A stretch of DNA of 64,000 bases from Saururus chinensis (GCA_035235625.1 CP141150.1:12462001-12526000), one strand, 5' to 3'. Counted from the stretch's first letter, positions 11,520 through 24,882 are shown. Made by a program: numbers and translations. The notes: generated by a model from the letters alone, not told the origin.

Positions 11520-13258
11520 GCTCACCAAAACTTAAACTTGGCCCAGCCCAATGATTAAGTTGAAGATGATGAGTCGAGGTTGATGGCCCCAACAAGAATC
11601 CTTTTGCCAACGCTACCCCATCTAGTGATGAGGATGGAAACCAACTAGCTTGCCATGGGGTCGGTCAACATGGGCGTTTACCACCATGAGCGCCATGGAG
11701 ACAAGAGGTTCTGGAAGACATCCTTGACTTCATGGAGGTTCCGGAAGACATGAGTGTTCCCTTGGTGGTGACTTGTTTTTGAGATTGAGGAGCCACATGG
11801 TGGCAACAAATCAAATTTACCCATGCGCGGCAAGGAAACCAAGGATCGTTGAATGGTTGAAGTTAAAGAAGCATATGAGGCAATACTTTCTACCTTACAA
11901 CTTTTCTCAAGTGATTTATCAGCGATTACATGACCTACGGCAAAAGTCGATGTCGACGGATGAGTACACCACAATGACTTGGCTGAATCGAAAGAAGAAC
12001 TTGTCCCTCACTATATTGGAGGTATGCATCAAAATCTTAAACAAATTGAATTTGTTTTATACTTTTTCCTTGTAGGAAGTACATTTTAGAGAACTTTACT
12101 TTAAGAAGTAGCATGACCTTGTTGGCTGCTACTTTGGGGCGACCAATGGCACTTTTCTAGCCATGCCAGCAGCCACCAATCACGGTAGTGCATAAGCGCC
12201 TTCGAAGATTGCACCTCAAAGTACTGAGAACATCAATAATGCCTCAACAAGTACTGGTCCAAAAATTTTAAATGCAGTAGAATGGGTCGTAGAGCGGCAG
12301 ATTATCCTCACAACAACCAAAATGGTAAAAGATTATTCACTAAATTTGATGAGAATATTGAATTTGATGATGTTTATCGTGATTACACTAATCCTATATG
12401 ATAATGAAGAACTATCGGATGAAAAGATAGTTGAAGTGACCATGGAGAAGTTTTGGTGACATGTTGCATTTGCTTTGTCCCTAAGGAAATGGAAGGTAAC
12501 CGTTGGTTGATGAACAATATATTTCACACTACTTGTACTATTGGAAGTAAGTTGAGTCATTTTGTGATTGCTTTAGGAAGTTGTGACAATGTAATAGCTA
12601 AAGAGGTGGTTCAAAAGCTCAAATTGAGCACTACATCCCATCCCTATCTATACACACTTTCTTGGTTAAAGAAAGGAAGTGATGCATTAGTCTCTAAACA
12701 ATGTTTAGTCTGTTTCTCTATTAATTCTACATATAAGGATAAGATATGGTGTATTGTTGTTGCTAAGGATGCTTGTCACTTGTTGCTTGGGTGTCCTTGG
12801 CAATATCATTGATGTGTTATACATGACGACCTTAAGAACACGTACAATTTTATTTGGAATAGCACAAAAATTGTTCTTGTGTCTAAGAAGAATGAGATGA
12901 TTAAACCCCAAAATAAGAAAGGGGTGACTCTTTTGTCTAATGGAAAACTTCTTAAGGAATTGAAGGACTATGATGTTGTCAATGCTTTGGTTTCTAATGA
13001 AGGTGAAGGTATTTTTTGAAGAGGTTAAACCTTTGGTACATGAGTATCATGTTGTTTTTCTGGAGTCCCTACCCGATGGATTGCCACCCCTTAGAGACAT
13101 CCAACATCATATCGACCTTATTCCCAGATCTACATTCCTTAATTGTCCCCATTATATGATGAGTCGTAAGGAGCATGAGAAGCTTTAGCGATAAGTCCTA
13201 TAATTATAGAGTATAGGACATATTAGAGAGTTTGAGTCCATGTGCTAGGCAAGTTTTG
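11520..13258 (+). mobile_element. gypsy copy A: gag, protease and beginning of reverse transcriptase
   Basis: The gag shows family features such as KKHMRQYFLPYNFSQVIYQR (about 11,860-11,920). The protease region (about 12,453-12,812) has SHFVIALGSCDNVIAKEVV and DACHLLLGCPWQY. The RT start follows with LPDGLPPLRDIQHHIDLIP (about 13,075-13,130). It is broken in several places and treated as a fossil. Confidence 0.85.
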
Positions 13259-13263
13259 CTTAC

Positions 13264-14669
13264 TGATAAGTACGAAATATATATCTATTTTACATGCCTT
13301 TTTACTTTATTTGCTAGTATAGATTAGGTTAATTTAAAGTTAGTTATGGTTTATTTAGATTAATATAAATATTAGTATTTTAGTTTAATTATTAATAATT
13401 TTATAGTTATTAGTAGTTTAGATATGTATTTGAATCAAGTTGAAATTTTAGTTAAATTCTACATGTCTAAAATGTGATGTTTTTATGTTTTGTAGGTAAA
13501 ATGCGCTTATCGAAGTACTTGGACGATACTTGGAATAAATGAAAATAGTCTTGACATATTTTAAAGTGATTTGGACAACTTTTCGGAGTTATAAATATGT
13601 TGAAAATTAATATGGACATAAAAGAAATAGCTTAATGAACAAAAAATGGACTGTCCAGATTGCAGAAACAGTGTAAGCGTTCGAACGGGCCTGCATGGCG
13701 TTAGAATAGGATAACGTGAATTTGATGAAAAATGCAGTGTAGCCGCTATAACGGGCATGCAGGGAGTTCAAACGGCATAACGCACAGTTTCCTTATTTCA
13801 CCCAATTTTAAGTTTTTTTCATATTGGACTCTTTCTTACGGATCTTATGCCTATATAAAGACATATTTGGCACGAAATTAGAGGTTAACAAGTAAATTTT
13901 CTAAAGAGAAGAAGGAAGAAGAAGATGGAGAAAAACCCAAAGCTATCAATGGAGATTCAAGTGCTTTCTTCTACCATGGAAGGCTAGGCTTTTCTTTTAC
14001 TTAGGAGTTGATGAAGCTATAGATAAGTTTCAGTTTCTTTTCTTTTTAATTTAGATCTCAGTTGTGAATTATGACAATTGTATGATAAGGATTTCCTTTT
14101 TAATGGAAGAGCTTTTCATGTTTATTTAAATCTATGTTGATTTATTGTCTTGTAGATGATAGATTGATGTAGTTTTGATATTTGCATCAATTCTAATTTC
14201 TGTGATTTAGATAAGATGGTCAAATAATAGTTTTAATGTTCAGATAATTAAGGACTTGGATGAGTTATACTAAGATTAGACGGGTCATGCTTATAGCTAT
14301 TTAGTGTAGATGATTCGTGCTATTGTCGAAGATAGTTCATGCCATGGAAATTAATTAATGATTCTTTCTGAAGTAATTCTAGCTTGTAGTTGAGAATACT
14401 TGTTCATATTCACACTAGATTTAGATTAAAAGTTAAGGAATTGTTATGGTTCTATAATGGATTCGATTTTCTAAGTAAATTCCATCATATTAATCTCTAC
14501 CTTTTAAATTAGATTAGTTTTTCTTTTGCTTAATTAAAGTTTATGTTCTTTTTAGTTTTTAATCAGTAAATTCTTATTTAGATTTAGTTATAATTTATCC
14601 GTCCCTGAGGTTCGACAACCCTTAAATACTCATCCTAGTACAATTACCTTGTACACTTGCAAACGATCA
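13264..14669 (+). repeat. 5' LTR of the nested gag-protease element
   Basis: A 1,406-bp repeat matching 19,325-20,757. It contains TATATAAAG (about 13,852), a likely promoter TATA box, since the same word recurs at the matching place of the 3' LTR. Early in the LTR it carries the GTTCGAACGGGC / AACGGCATAACGC sub-repeats. Confidence 0.92.
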
Positions 14670-14675
14670 AGTTTT

Positions 14676-14693
14676 TGGCGCCGTTGCCGGGGA
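14676..14693 (+). other. Primer-binding site of the nested element
   Basis: TGGCGCCGTTGCCGGGGA lies six bases after the 5' LTR end. This word is widespread as the primer-binding site in plant Athila/Tat-type gypsy elements. Confidence 0.85.
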
Positions 14694-15134
14694 CGGTGTT
14701 GATTTGTTACTAAATTAGCTTTAGGATAATTTTAGATACTTTAGTTTCAGTTTACTTAATTATTTTTTTTTGGTTAATTTTTAGCTTCTTACCTTCTTTT
14801 AATTTGATCTTGTAGTTGAGTTGAAGGTGTTCTCTACATTTGTGGCCACAAGTGGACATTAACAAGCTTCTCTTCGGTTTGTAAGATCCTTTTCCATTTT
14901 TATTATTTTTCCTTAGTTATTTTTGCTTCATCTTTCTCTTTTTACACTTTAAATTGTGTGGTGTGTTTGTGGTGTATGCGTGGTCGTCGCTCCTTACTCC
15001 CTCGATTAGTGCCATTTGACCCTAAGCCTGAGCGGACATCTAGGAGAGTTGAGTTGCCCTCTACCTACATCCTTACACCCCTAAACTCTCCCACCAATTC
15101 CTCCACCTACACTACCTCTACCATTATCATGGCT

Positions 15135-16406
15135 GAACATTAGTTAGTAGATGCACCACTCAAAGCTCTAAGGGAGTATTACACTCCCAATGAGTACACC
15201 TCTCCTTCATGTATTAGGTTGTCAGCGGTTGCTGCTCAAAATTATGAAATTAAGCCCAATGTCATTCAAATGCTTCCATCTTTTTATGGACTTAATAATG
15301 AAAACCCGTATAGGCACCTAGATAATTTCTTGGAAATATGCACAACTTTTAAGCTCTCAAATTTAACCAATGAAGCTGTTAAACTTCGCCTTTTCCCCTT
15401 CACATTGAAAGATAAGGCTAAGGAATGGCTTCACTCTTTAGAGCCAGACACCATCACAACTTAGGCCCAAATGCAACAAGAATTCCTTAAAAAGTACTTC
15501 CCCATAGGTAAGACCAACCAAATGAGAAAGACCATAACCACTTTTGCCCAACTTCCCACTGAACAGTTCCATGAGAGTTGGGATAGACTTAAGGACCTTC
15601 TTAGGAGGTGTCCTCATCATGCTGTCCCTAAGTGGCAATTAATGCAACGTTTTTATAAGGGTCTTACTGAACAAAACCGTCATCTTGTTGATGAAAGTTG
15701 TGGGGGTACCTTTTTGCTAAAAAATGAAAATGAGGCATAGAAACTTTTTGAGGACTTGAGTGAAAATTCTCTTCAACATGCTGTGTTGAATAGAAATGAG
15801 AGTGGACCATCTACCTTGAACAATGCCCCCTCTAGGGGTGGCTTGTATGAAGTAAAAAACCAATTAGACATCTCCTCTAAAGTTGATAGTTTAAATAGGA
15901 AGCTTGACCTCCTTATGACTTCAACACATCAGCCCACTCCCTTCACTCAAGATGCATGCACAATATGCCTTAGCCCAGCCCATACTATCATGGAGTGCCC
16001 CTCTGCCTCTCAATTTCCTGAGCTTGTCGAAGACCATGTTAATGCTACCCAATCCTTCCCTAGGGCTGAGAATAATCCATTTTCAAACACATATAACTCT
16101 GGGTGGAGGAATCATCCTAACTTTTCCTGGCTGGCACAAAACCAAGGGGTTATGGGTAACCAAGTTCCTAGGCAACCATTCCAAGTCCCACCAGCCTATA
16201 TCCACCAACCTCAAGTCCAACATCCATATGTCCAACCCAATAGGAGTCCAAGTTTTGAAGAAAAGGTCTTGAGTGCCCTGCAAGGCATTCAATCTCAATC
16301 TCAACTCCTCTATTCTCACACACAATCTATAGCAAAGTTAGAAGCCCAAATTGGACAACTAGCTAATGCTATTAATAAGAGAGAGATGGGGAGTTTGCCA
16401 AGTTAA
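15135..16406 (+). mobile_element. gag region of the nested element
   Basis: Recognisable retrotransposon gag: FYGLNNENPYRHLDNFLEIC, then LFPFTLKDKAKEWLHSLEP, FLKKYFPIGKTNQMRK and FHESWDRLKDLLRRCPHH, the standard order of the Retrotrans_gag domain. A C-rich stretch CTICLSPAHTIMECP (about 15,957-16,002) resembles a degenerate zinc knuckle, followed by a Gln/Pro-rich tail. There are a few breaks. It would package the element's RNA into virus-like particles. Confidence 0.88.
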
Positions 16407-16478
16407 CCTATACAAAACCCTAAAGGTTAATTTCAGGTAGATGGAGCTCCTTCCTTTAATGAACAAGTCAATTCCATA

Positions 16479-17477
16479 ATGACCCTTAGGAGTGGGAAGA
16501 TTGTTGATAAGAGTGTTAGGGGGACACCAGTGACAGATGATAAGAGTGAGGAGTTAGAGAGGGCAGCCCCTAATGAGCCTGAAGTAAAAGTTAGTGCACC
16601 ACATGAGAAGGAGTTTGTATCTCCTTCCTCTTCCTCAGAGCCACAACCTAAGACCACTTCAGAGGGATCTTACATCCCTAGGGCACCTTTTCCTCAATGT
16701 CTTAACATGGCCCCAACATTTCGGAAGAACACATCTAAGATGGATGATATTCTTGAGACTTTTAAACAAGTCAAAATTAATCTCCCCCTCTTAGATGCCA
16801 TTAAGCAAGTCCCTGCTTATGCTAAGTTCCTCAAAGACCTATGTACTCAAAAGCGTAAATCTAAGATCCATGTGTCTAAGAAGGTCTTTCTCACCGAGCA
16901 AGTTAGCTCTCTTATGAAGTTTGACACCCCACCTAAGTATAAGGACCCTGGAGTGCCCACTATTTCTTGTGTCATAGGCGATCACTCCATTCATAGAGCC
17001 CTCCTTGACCTTGGTGCGAGTGTCAATTTACTCCCTTACTCGGTGTATGAGAAATTAGGGTTAGGTAAATTGCAGCCTACATCAGTTATCTTGCAGCTAG
17101 CCGATCGTTCTGTGCGTAAGCCTCGAGGAGTAATTGAGGATGTCTTAGTAAAAGTTGACCGGTTCTTTTTCCCTGTTGATTTTATTGTCTTAGATATGGA
17201 AACCGGTGCCAACTCCACACATCAGATTCCTATTATTCTAGGTCGTCCTTTCCTTGCCACAGCTAATGCATGCATAAATTGTAGGACGGGAGTAATGGAG
17301 ATGACCTTTGGGAACATGAAAGTGCACCTACATGTTTTTGATGTGTCTAACAATTTACCTTCAATCTCTAATGCTGAATGTTTTATGGTAGACAATTTTA
17401 GATTTGATGCTTATGATAGAGGTCCATCTTTTGTAGCATCAGCCCATAATCAAGTTATGCCTTCTAATTTTTTTTGA
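16479..17477 (+). mobile_element. Aspartic protease region of the nested element
   Basis: One open frame of 332 codons beginning MTLRSGKIVDKS. It carries the protease core ALLDLGASVNLLPYSVYEKL and the downstream ILGRPFLATANACINCRTGV, the pattern typical of Athila/Tat-type elements. A coding frame ends soon after the protease and no polymerase follows. Confidence 0.88.
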
Positions 17478-19324
17478 ACCATTATTTTGGAGACTTAAGA
17501 GAAGAGCCAATGCCAATATCTACCAACCACCTTGATATATTTGAGAATGTTGGCATCGTCTGGCTGAAGACAATAAATTTAGCACTTCTTGGGAGGCAAC
17601 CCATATTTTTGATATATTTTTTTTCCTTTCTTTTATTTATTTTCTTTGTTTATTTAGGTTTTATTTACTTATTTTTCTCAGATTTTAATTTTTTTTCTCA
17701 TTATAGTTTTTGTTGTTATCTCTTTTCTGGGAGCTTGGTATTTTAGGTTTGGGAAATTGCTCTTGATATGTATGTTTCTCATGTTTTCTCAATCCTATGT
17801 ACTACATTTTCAGATTAGTGGATTAGTTATGCTCTCAGGTGATATCTTTCTTTCCCTCTCTTACTTTTTCTTGTCATTGTAGTATATACATTCTTTTACA
17901 TTGAGGACAATGTTCAGTTTAGGTTTGGGGGTGTAGAAAGATATTTTTCTTTCTTATTTTTCTTTTATGATGTTTTAGAATATTTTTTTTGTTATTTCTT
18001 TAGTTTTGTTTTATGTGGTTTTATCGTTTATTTTCTTTTAAAAGCATATGTCTATTTTTAAAGAGATCAATTTCATGAAGAAAGTTCAAGTAATTAATTA
18101 AGTGATGAAAGTGATTAAGTGAGTAATTTCTATTTTATTTTCTTTATCTTGGATAATTGTGCTTATATTTTTAAATCACATTTCACACACTTGAAACTTG
18201 TAGGAATATAATTTTATGATTTATTACTTGTAATCTTAGTGGGATATCTTTAATTGGGCATATTTTTGAAAACTTGACAATTGAGTAATTTTTAATGTTT
18301 TATGATAGATCTTTATGCTTGGCTATTATTTGAAAAAAAAAAGGGATAAGTGTAATGAAAAAAAAAAAGTTTATGAAAAAAAAAAGTTGAAAAAAAAATA
18401 GATTGATTGAAAAAAAAATTGATGAAAAAAAAAGAGTAAAGGTTTGTGTCTCTTTTCACTGAGTAACCGGACCTTGTGCCTAGGCAAGTATAAGGGATCG
18501 CATCAAAAGGTGAAAAGTTGAGATAAATTCTTTTATGACTTACTTGGTTCTGTAGCCTTTATAGTTTGAGTTATTAAGCTTGAGGGGTGTTTCAACACCT
18601 AGTGCCTTGAGCCAACTGGATTAGGGACACTGGCCTAACACTTGTTACATGGATTATTTAGAAAGCTTAATAGAACTAAGTATTGCACAAGTCATATTTT
18701 GAGGTATATTATGTTCTTATTCCCTGAATTTAATTTAAATTTGATGACTATTACATAAGGTTTTATTATGAGATGTTAAAAATGAAAGATTGTCATTGTT
18801 ATATTTTTTAGTTAGTGAACTTTAATGAGCTTGGTTAATGGGTCACATAAGATATGCTTGTTAATAGAGACTGAAATTGTATGACTACAAAGTTTCTACA
18901 CTTTATGTTTTTGAAATGTACATATGTAGTTGCACAATTAGTTTTAAGATGAGGTTATAGAATGGATGATTCCTTACTTGAAAGTGATCAGATCGATATT
19001 ATTTACTTGTTTCAAGTATTTTTGGTTGGTTCTTTTTAAAAATAGTTGTGTGTTTTTAAGAGAAGATTGTTTTTGGAATTTTTGTTTTTTTGTTTTGTTT
19101 TATTTATTTTCTTAGGTTTAGATGTTTGTGGGTATCATTGCTGTAAACCCTCACGAGACACAACTCGTCCAACTAGGGACACCTAGGGGTTTAAAGGCTT
19201 GTTACATAAGCTAAATGCAATCGTGATTCCCTATGAAAGTGGTATTCATTTATTTTTCTAGATTAGTTGTTTTGTTTTACTTTGTTTTGCTCTAGGACTA
19301 GCAAAATATAGGTTTGGGGGTATT
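17478..19324 (+). mobile_element. Non-coding 3' region and polypurine tract of the nested element
   Basis: Contains CACTTCTTGGGAGGCAACCC (about 17,584) and ATTGAGGACAATGTTCAG followed by AGGTTTGGGGGTG (about 17,900-17,935), words I recall as conserved in many plant gypsy elements after the coding part. At 18,325-18,440 there are A-runs separated by GTTGA/GATTGA. The likely polypurine tract AGGTTTGGGGGTATT abuts the 3' LTR at 19,310-19,324. Confidence 0.7.
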
Positions 19325-20757
19325 TGATAAGTACGAAATATATATCTATTTTATATGTCTTTTTACCTTATTTGCTAGTATAGATTAGGTTAATTTAAAG
19401 TTAGCTATGGTTTATTTAGATTAATATAGATATTAGTATTTTAGTTTAATTATTAATAATTTTATAGTTATTAGTAGTTTAGATATGTATTTGAATCAAG
19501 TTGAAATTTTAGTTAAATTCTACATGTCTAAAATGTGATGTTTTTATGTTTTGTAGGTAAAATGCGCTTATCAAAGTACTTGGACGATACTTAGAATAAA
19601 TGAAAATAGTCTTGACATATTTTAAAGTGATTTGGACAACTTTTTGGAGTTATAAACATATTGGACATTAATATGGACATGAAAGAAATAGCTTAATGAA
19701 CAGAAAATGGACTGTCCAAAAAAACTGTCCAGATTGCAGAAACAGTGTAAGCGTTCGAACGGGCCTACATGGCATTAGAACGGGATAACGTGAATTTGAT
19801 GAAAAATGCAGTGTAGCCGTTATAACGGCCATGCAGGACGTTCGAACGGCATAACGCGCAGTTTCCTTATTTCACCCAATTTTGAGTTTTTTTCATATTA
19901 GACTCTTTCTTACGGATCTTATGCCTATATAAAGACATATTTGGCACGAAATTAGAGGTTAACAAGTAAATTTTCTGAAGAGAAGAAGGAAGAAGAAGAT
20001 AGAGAAAAACCCAAAGCTATCAATAGAGATTCAAGTGCTTTCTTCTACCATGGAAGGCTAGGCTTTTCTTTTACTTAGGAGTTGATGAAGCTATAGATAA
20101 GTTTCAGTTTCTTTTCTTTTTAATTTAGATCTTAGTTGTGAATTATGACAATTGTATGATAAGGATTTCCTTTTTAATGGAAGAGCTTTTTATGTTTATC
20201 TAAATCTATGTTGATTTATTGTCTTGTAGATGATAGATTGATGTGGTTTTGATATTTGCATCAATTCTAATTTCTGTGATTTAGATGAGATGGTCATACA
20301 ATAGTTTTAATGTTCAGATAATTAAGGACTTGGATGAGTTATACTAAGATTAGACGGGTCATGCCTATAGCTATTTAGTGTAGATGATTCGTGCTATTGT
20401 CGAAGATAGTTCATGCCATGGAAATTAATTAATGATTCTTTCTGAAGTAATTCTAGCTTGTAGTTGAGAATACTTGTTCATATTCATACTAGATTTAGAT
20501 TAAAAGTTAAGGAATTGTTATGGTTCTATATTGGATTCGATTTCTAGGTAAATTCCATCATATTAATCTCTACCTTTTAAATTAGTTTAGTTTTTCTTTT
20601 GCTTAATTAAAGTTTATGTTCTTTTTAGTTTTTAATCAGTAAATTCTTATTTAGATTTAGTTATAATTTATCCGTTCCTGAGGTTCGACAACCCTTAAAT
20701 ACTCATCCTAGTACAATTACCTTGTACACTTGCAAAGGGTTTAATTATAAACGATCA
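19325..20757 (+). repeat. 3' LTR of the nested gag-protease element
   Basis: A 1,433-bp partner of 13,264-14,669. It carries about 15 extra bases near its end (GGGTTTAATTAT region, 20,736-20,750) before the shared ACGATCA terminus. Confidence 0.92.
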
Positions 20758-20762
20758 CTTAC

Positions 20763-23126
20763 ACTAAATAAGGATGGTAGTTGGTGTATGTGTGTGGATA
20801 GTAGAGCCATTAATAGGATTAATGTTAAGTATCACTTTCTTATTCCCCGTCTTGATGTTCAACTTGATCAATTGAGTAGTGCTTCTATCTTTACCAAGAT
20901 GGATTTGAAAAATGTATATTATTAGATCAAAATCAAACTAGGTAATGAATGAAAGACAACTTTTAAGATAAGAGAAGGGTTATATGAATAGTTGGTCATG
21001 CCTTTTGGGTTGTCTAATGCCCCTGTACATTTATGAGGGTGATGAACCAAACTCTTTGATAATTTATTGGTAGATTTGTAGTGGTCTATTTCAATGATTA
21101 CTTATTTATAGCTATGAGATCTATTCTCACTTACAACATCTACAAGATGTTCTAGTTTGTTCTTCGTAGGGATATACTTTTTGTAGCTATTAAGATGTGT
21201 TCCTTCATGCGAGATTCTATACTCTTCTTTGGCTATGTTGTCCCAAAGGATGGAATAAAGTGGATGAGAGTATGGTTGATGTAGTGAATCATTGGCTAAG
21301 ACCTTCTGGTACACATGAGGTATGAAGTTTCTAGTGGTTGGCTTCTTTCTGTCGAAGGTTTATTTCCTATTTTAGTACTATTATGACTCCTATTACTAAT
21401 TGTTTAAAATCCAGATGTTTTGTTTGGAGTGATGCTATTGAAACTGTTTTTGTTCTTAGTTAAGAGAAACTTATTACAACACTTGTGTTAGCCTTACCTA
21501 GCTTTGCCAAGCCTTTTTAATTGCATTGTGATGCTTTAAAGGTTGATATTGTGGCTGTCCTAAGTTAAGAGGGCCGTCTAATTGCTTATTTTTGTGGAAA
21601 TGGTTAGGAGCATGAGGAAGGTATAGTGCCTATAATGTTGAGTTTTATTGTGTTGTCTAAGCTATTCAACATTCGAGGCATTATTTGATTCATGTAGAGT
21701 TTATTTTATATTATGATCATTTTGATCTAAGCATATTAATAGCCAAGGGAAGATGTCTGTTAGACATGCATTGTGGGTATCCTATTTACAAGAGTTTAAT
21801 TTTGTACTTAATAATAAGTTTGAAGTTCAGAACAGGGTTGCAGATGCCTTGAGTCATCAAACATGTTTACTCACTAGTTTGCATACTCAGGTGTTAGAAT
21901 TTGATTCCTTTTAAGAGTTGTTGGTAGTTGATCCTTTCTTTGCTAAAATTTTATCTTAACTTGAGACATGACATAAATCAGATTATTTGTTACACGATGG
22001 GTTTCTTTTCAAAGGAAATCAGTAATGTGTTCCTATTTGCAGCCTACGCTTGAAGATTATTAAGATGTTGCATGATGAGGGTCATATAGGAAGAGGTAAA
22101 ACTTTTTAGCCTGTTTTTTCTTCTTATTTTTGGCTATCTATGTGTAGGATGGTGTATAGATCTATTGGGAGGTGTTATATATGTTATATGGCAAAAGAAA
22201 ATTTTACTAATGCCAGATTATGCATGCCTTTGCCTATCCTATCTAAGCCATGGTCTAACATTAGTATAGACTTTGTTCTTGGACTACCCGATAATCAAAT
22301 GTATTGATAGATTCTCCAAGATGGTGCATTTTATTACTTGCAAAAAAACCAATGATGTGTCTCGTGTAGCATTAATATTCTTTTGGGGGGTATATCATTT
22401 ATATAGTTTACCATTGTCTATTGTTTCTAATAGAGATACTCGTTTTCTATCATATTTTTTGTTCTCCATAGAAAATGGCAAATACTTCTTTAGATTTTGG
22501 TAGTGCCTACCATTCTCAAACAAATGGAAAGACAAAGGTAGTTATTTGTTCCCTAGGAAACTTATTGAAAAGGTTGGTTGGTACTAATCTAAAATTTTGA
22601 GATCAACACTTATATAAGGCTGAATTTGCTTAAAAAAGGAGTGTAAATCAAAGTACAACCTTTAGTTCTTTTACTTTTGTTTGTGGTTTTAATCTTCGCT
22701 CTCCATTGGGTCTAGTTCTTATTATATATGGGGAAAGGTTTGATGGTCGAGCTGAAAACTTTATATCACACTTGCAGAATATTCATCCTAATACCCTTAC
22801 GAGATTGCAGGTATCTAATGATACGTATAAGGCAATTGGAGATCTAAAAAGAAGACATGTAGATTTTCGTGTTGGTGATTTTGTATGGGTTGGTTTGACC
22901 AAAGATAGATTTTTTGTTGGAGAATATAATAAATTATCAGCAAAGAAGATTGGGCAATAGGAGATTGTTCAAAAAATTAATTTTAATGCCCATCGACTCA
23001 AACTTCCTAGTCACATTTACACTTCATATGTTTTCAATGTTAAACATCTCATTCCTTATCTTAGTGATTCATCATATAATGATCATGTGAATTCGATAGG
23101 GAATTCCTTGAGCCAGGTGAGGAGGA
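20763..23126 (+). mobile_element. gypsy copy A: remaining reverse transcriptase, RNase H and integrase
   Basis: The RT is recognisable from KDGSWCMCVDSRAINR and FTKMDL, the RT/RNase H section is strongly decayed, and the integrase core shows IDRFSKMVHFITCKKTNDVS (about 22,300-22,360). A chromovirus-like tail follows with RVGDFVWVGL and GEYNKLSAKKIG (about 22,865-22,955). There are many breaks throughout. Confidence 0.85.
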
Positions 23127-23686
23127 TGAAGGTTAGTTAGCATTGACGTACATGGGGCATTGGGATAGCATGAAGAAAATTTGAAGTTTTCTTTCTAGTG
23201 ATTGATCGATGATTATGGGCGATCAATCGATCTCTTAAAGCGATTGACCGGCACTCGAAATGACTTAGTGTAAAACAAAGCCAAGTGTTGGTGATCGATC
23301 ATTGCTACAATGATATGATTCCTAATTTCTATTTTGATTAGGATTTGATCCCAAATTAAGTTTATTTTAAGTATTTTCTCTCCTAAGAGGGTTATTCTAT
23401 ATTATTTTAATTATTTATCAAATTTCTCATTAGTTTTCCTTAATTTTAATTGGTGTGTCATTAGGTAGTTAGAAATTAGACTCTTTATTTATAATTTTTT
23501 CATTAGGACTTGTATAAATATTTGGCTCTTCCATGAAGGCAAGAAGCTCTGTGTTTTTTTTTATATTGTGAAGCAGAAGAAGAGATTAATTCCTTCTCTT
23601 CTATTTTCCTTTTATTTTTGTGAATATATCATTGAAATTCAAGAGAGAGGAAGGTTGTGTGCGCCCATCAATCCAACCCTACATTA
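23127..23686 (+). repeat. 3' LTR of gypsy copy A
   Basis: It aligns with the LTRs at 37,763-38,389 and 24,883-25,497. It ends CCCTACATTA where the family ends CTGCATCA, and is followed by the target word ATCTC. Confidence 0.8.
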
Positions 23687-24882
23687 ATCTCTTTATTTGG
23701 TTCTTCCTTATCATATATAGGATTAGTGTAATCAAAATCAACAATATTATCAAGCTCATAATGTTCATCATATTCATTGAATAATCCTTAATCATTCCAG
23801 TCATTACTAGGACAATCCGCCACTTTTTGACCTATTCCTTTACATTTAAAGCATTTTGGACCATTGCTTGTAGAGTCATTAGCGGTGTTTTGAGTGCCTT
23901 GAGGTGAAACCTTGGAAGTGGCTTTAGACTACCGCAATTGGTGGTGGCTGGCATGGCTTGAGAAGTACCACCGGTCATTCCAAAGCGGCGGCTAATAGGG
24001 CTTTATTATTTTTTCTGTGTAGAACACTCTAGAATGCGCCTCTAACAAGGAAAAAATATGAAACAAATTAACGTATCTTTAAGGTTTTGATGCATACCTC
24101 CACTATAATGATACACAAGTTATTCATCTGATTCATCCAGGTCATTACAGTTTAACAATTAGTAGAATTCCTTAGTATACTCATCCACGAACTTCGACCT
24201 TTGTTGTAAGTCTTGTAATCACTGATACATCACTCGAGCAAAGGTTTAGGGTAGAGAATCTTGTCTCATGTGTTTCTTCAACTTCTCCCATTTAACAATC
24301 TTTAGCTTGCCTTGGCGCACATGGGTAGATTTAATTTGTTGCCACTATGCGACTGCTCGATTTCGAAAGCAAGTCACCACCAAGGGAACACTCTTTTCCT
24401 CCAGAACCTCCTTGAAATCGAAGATGTCGTCTACATTGGCAACCCAATCTAAGAACTTCTCAGGCTATTTCCTCCTAGGAAATTCAGAGATGTCAATCTC
24501 CAAACCAGCCTCCCAACTCCAATTTGCAATATCATCTCAACTCGGGGGCATGTAAGCCTTCAGTCTCCTTAGTGCTTGTGTTAGGAGTCGCCCATATTGA
24601 CTGGCCTCATGGCAAGGGAATTGATTTACCTCCCCATCACCATGTAGGGCAGTGTTAGCGAAAGGATTCTCGCCTTCATCATCTTCAACTTAGTCATTGG
24701 GTTGACCTAAGTTATGATTTTGGGGAACAACAATGACCATCAAATCAGCTATTTGAATCATTAGCTACTCAACTTGTCGTAACAACCTTACTACTTCATC
24801 TCGACAATTGATTTCATCAATTCCCGCAACATGTCCTCCACAACATCAAAGCAGTATGTTGGACCTGTGTAAGGCCACCAAT

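Larger units (their letters stand above)
7008..12114 (+). repeat. IR1 left arm of an inverted duplication (partner 37,208-42,714)
   Basis: The reverse complement of 37,208-42,714 matches this segment in order. RPS2 5' flank (7,020-7,270) pairs with 42,430-42,710, the CTTTCTAGTCCATGTGGCAA site near 7,847 pairs with about 41,840, the LINE fragment 9,310-9,782 pairs with 39,898-40,370, the LTR 9,783-11,277 pairs with 38,430-39,897, and gypsy gag up to 12,114 pairs with 37,208. The left arm is about 400 bp shorter because much of one LTR is missing. Identity is roughly 90-93% in the stretches I compared, so this duplication is older than IR2. Confidence 0.9.
13264..20757 (+). mobile_element. Non-autonomous gag-protease LTR element (Athila/Tat-like, TR-GAG type) nested in copy A
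   Basis: Full-length LTRs of about 1.41 and 1.43 kb (TGATAAG...GATCA), a primer-binding site TGGCGCCGTTGCCGGGGA, gag and aspartic protease frames, a long non-coding 3' region and a G-rich polypurine tract. The target duplication CTTAC is at 13,259-13,263 and 20,758-20,762. There is no sign of reverse transcriptase or integrase, so it would have depended on helper enzymes. The LTRs look about 97% identical by eye, suggesting an age of the order of a million years if usual plant rates apply. It is structurally whole at its ends, with a few breaks in gag. It interrupts the reverse transcriptase of copy A. Confidence 0.9.
11318..23686 (+). mobile_element. Ty3/gypsy LTR retrotransposon, copy A (decayed, with a nested insertion)
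   Basis: A gag-protease-RT-RNaseH-integrase element on the plus strand. It is bounded by LTRs starting TGATGCAG and, in the best copies, ending CTGCATCA, and flanked by the target duplication ATCTC (11,313-11,317 and 23,687-23,691). Parts are a shortened 5' LTR, a gag/protease/RT-start section to 13,258, a nested element at 13,264-20,757, then an RT-to-integrase section and the 3' LTR. The protease carries the DACHLLLG signature and the integrase end resembles chromovirus-type elements. The element is heavily broken, with many disruptions in every domain. Its 5' part is also present in the IR1 right arm, so insertion preceded that duplication. Confidence 0.85.
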
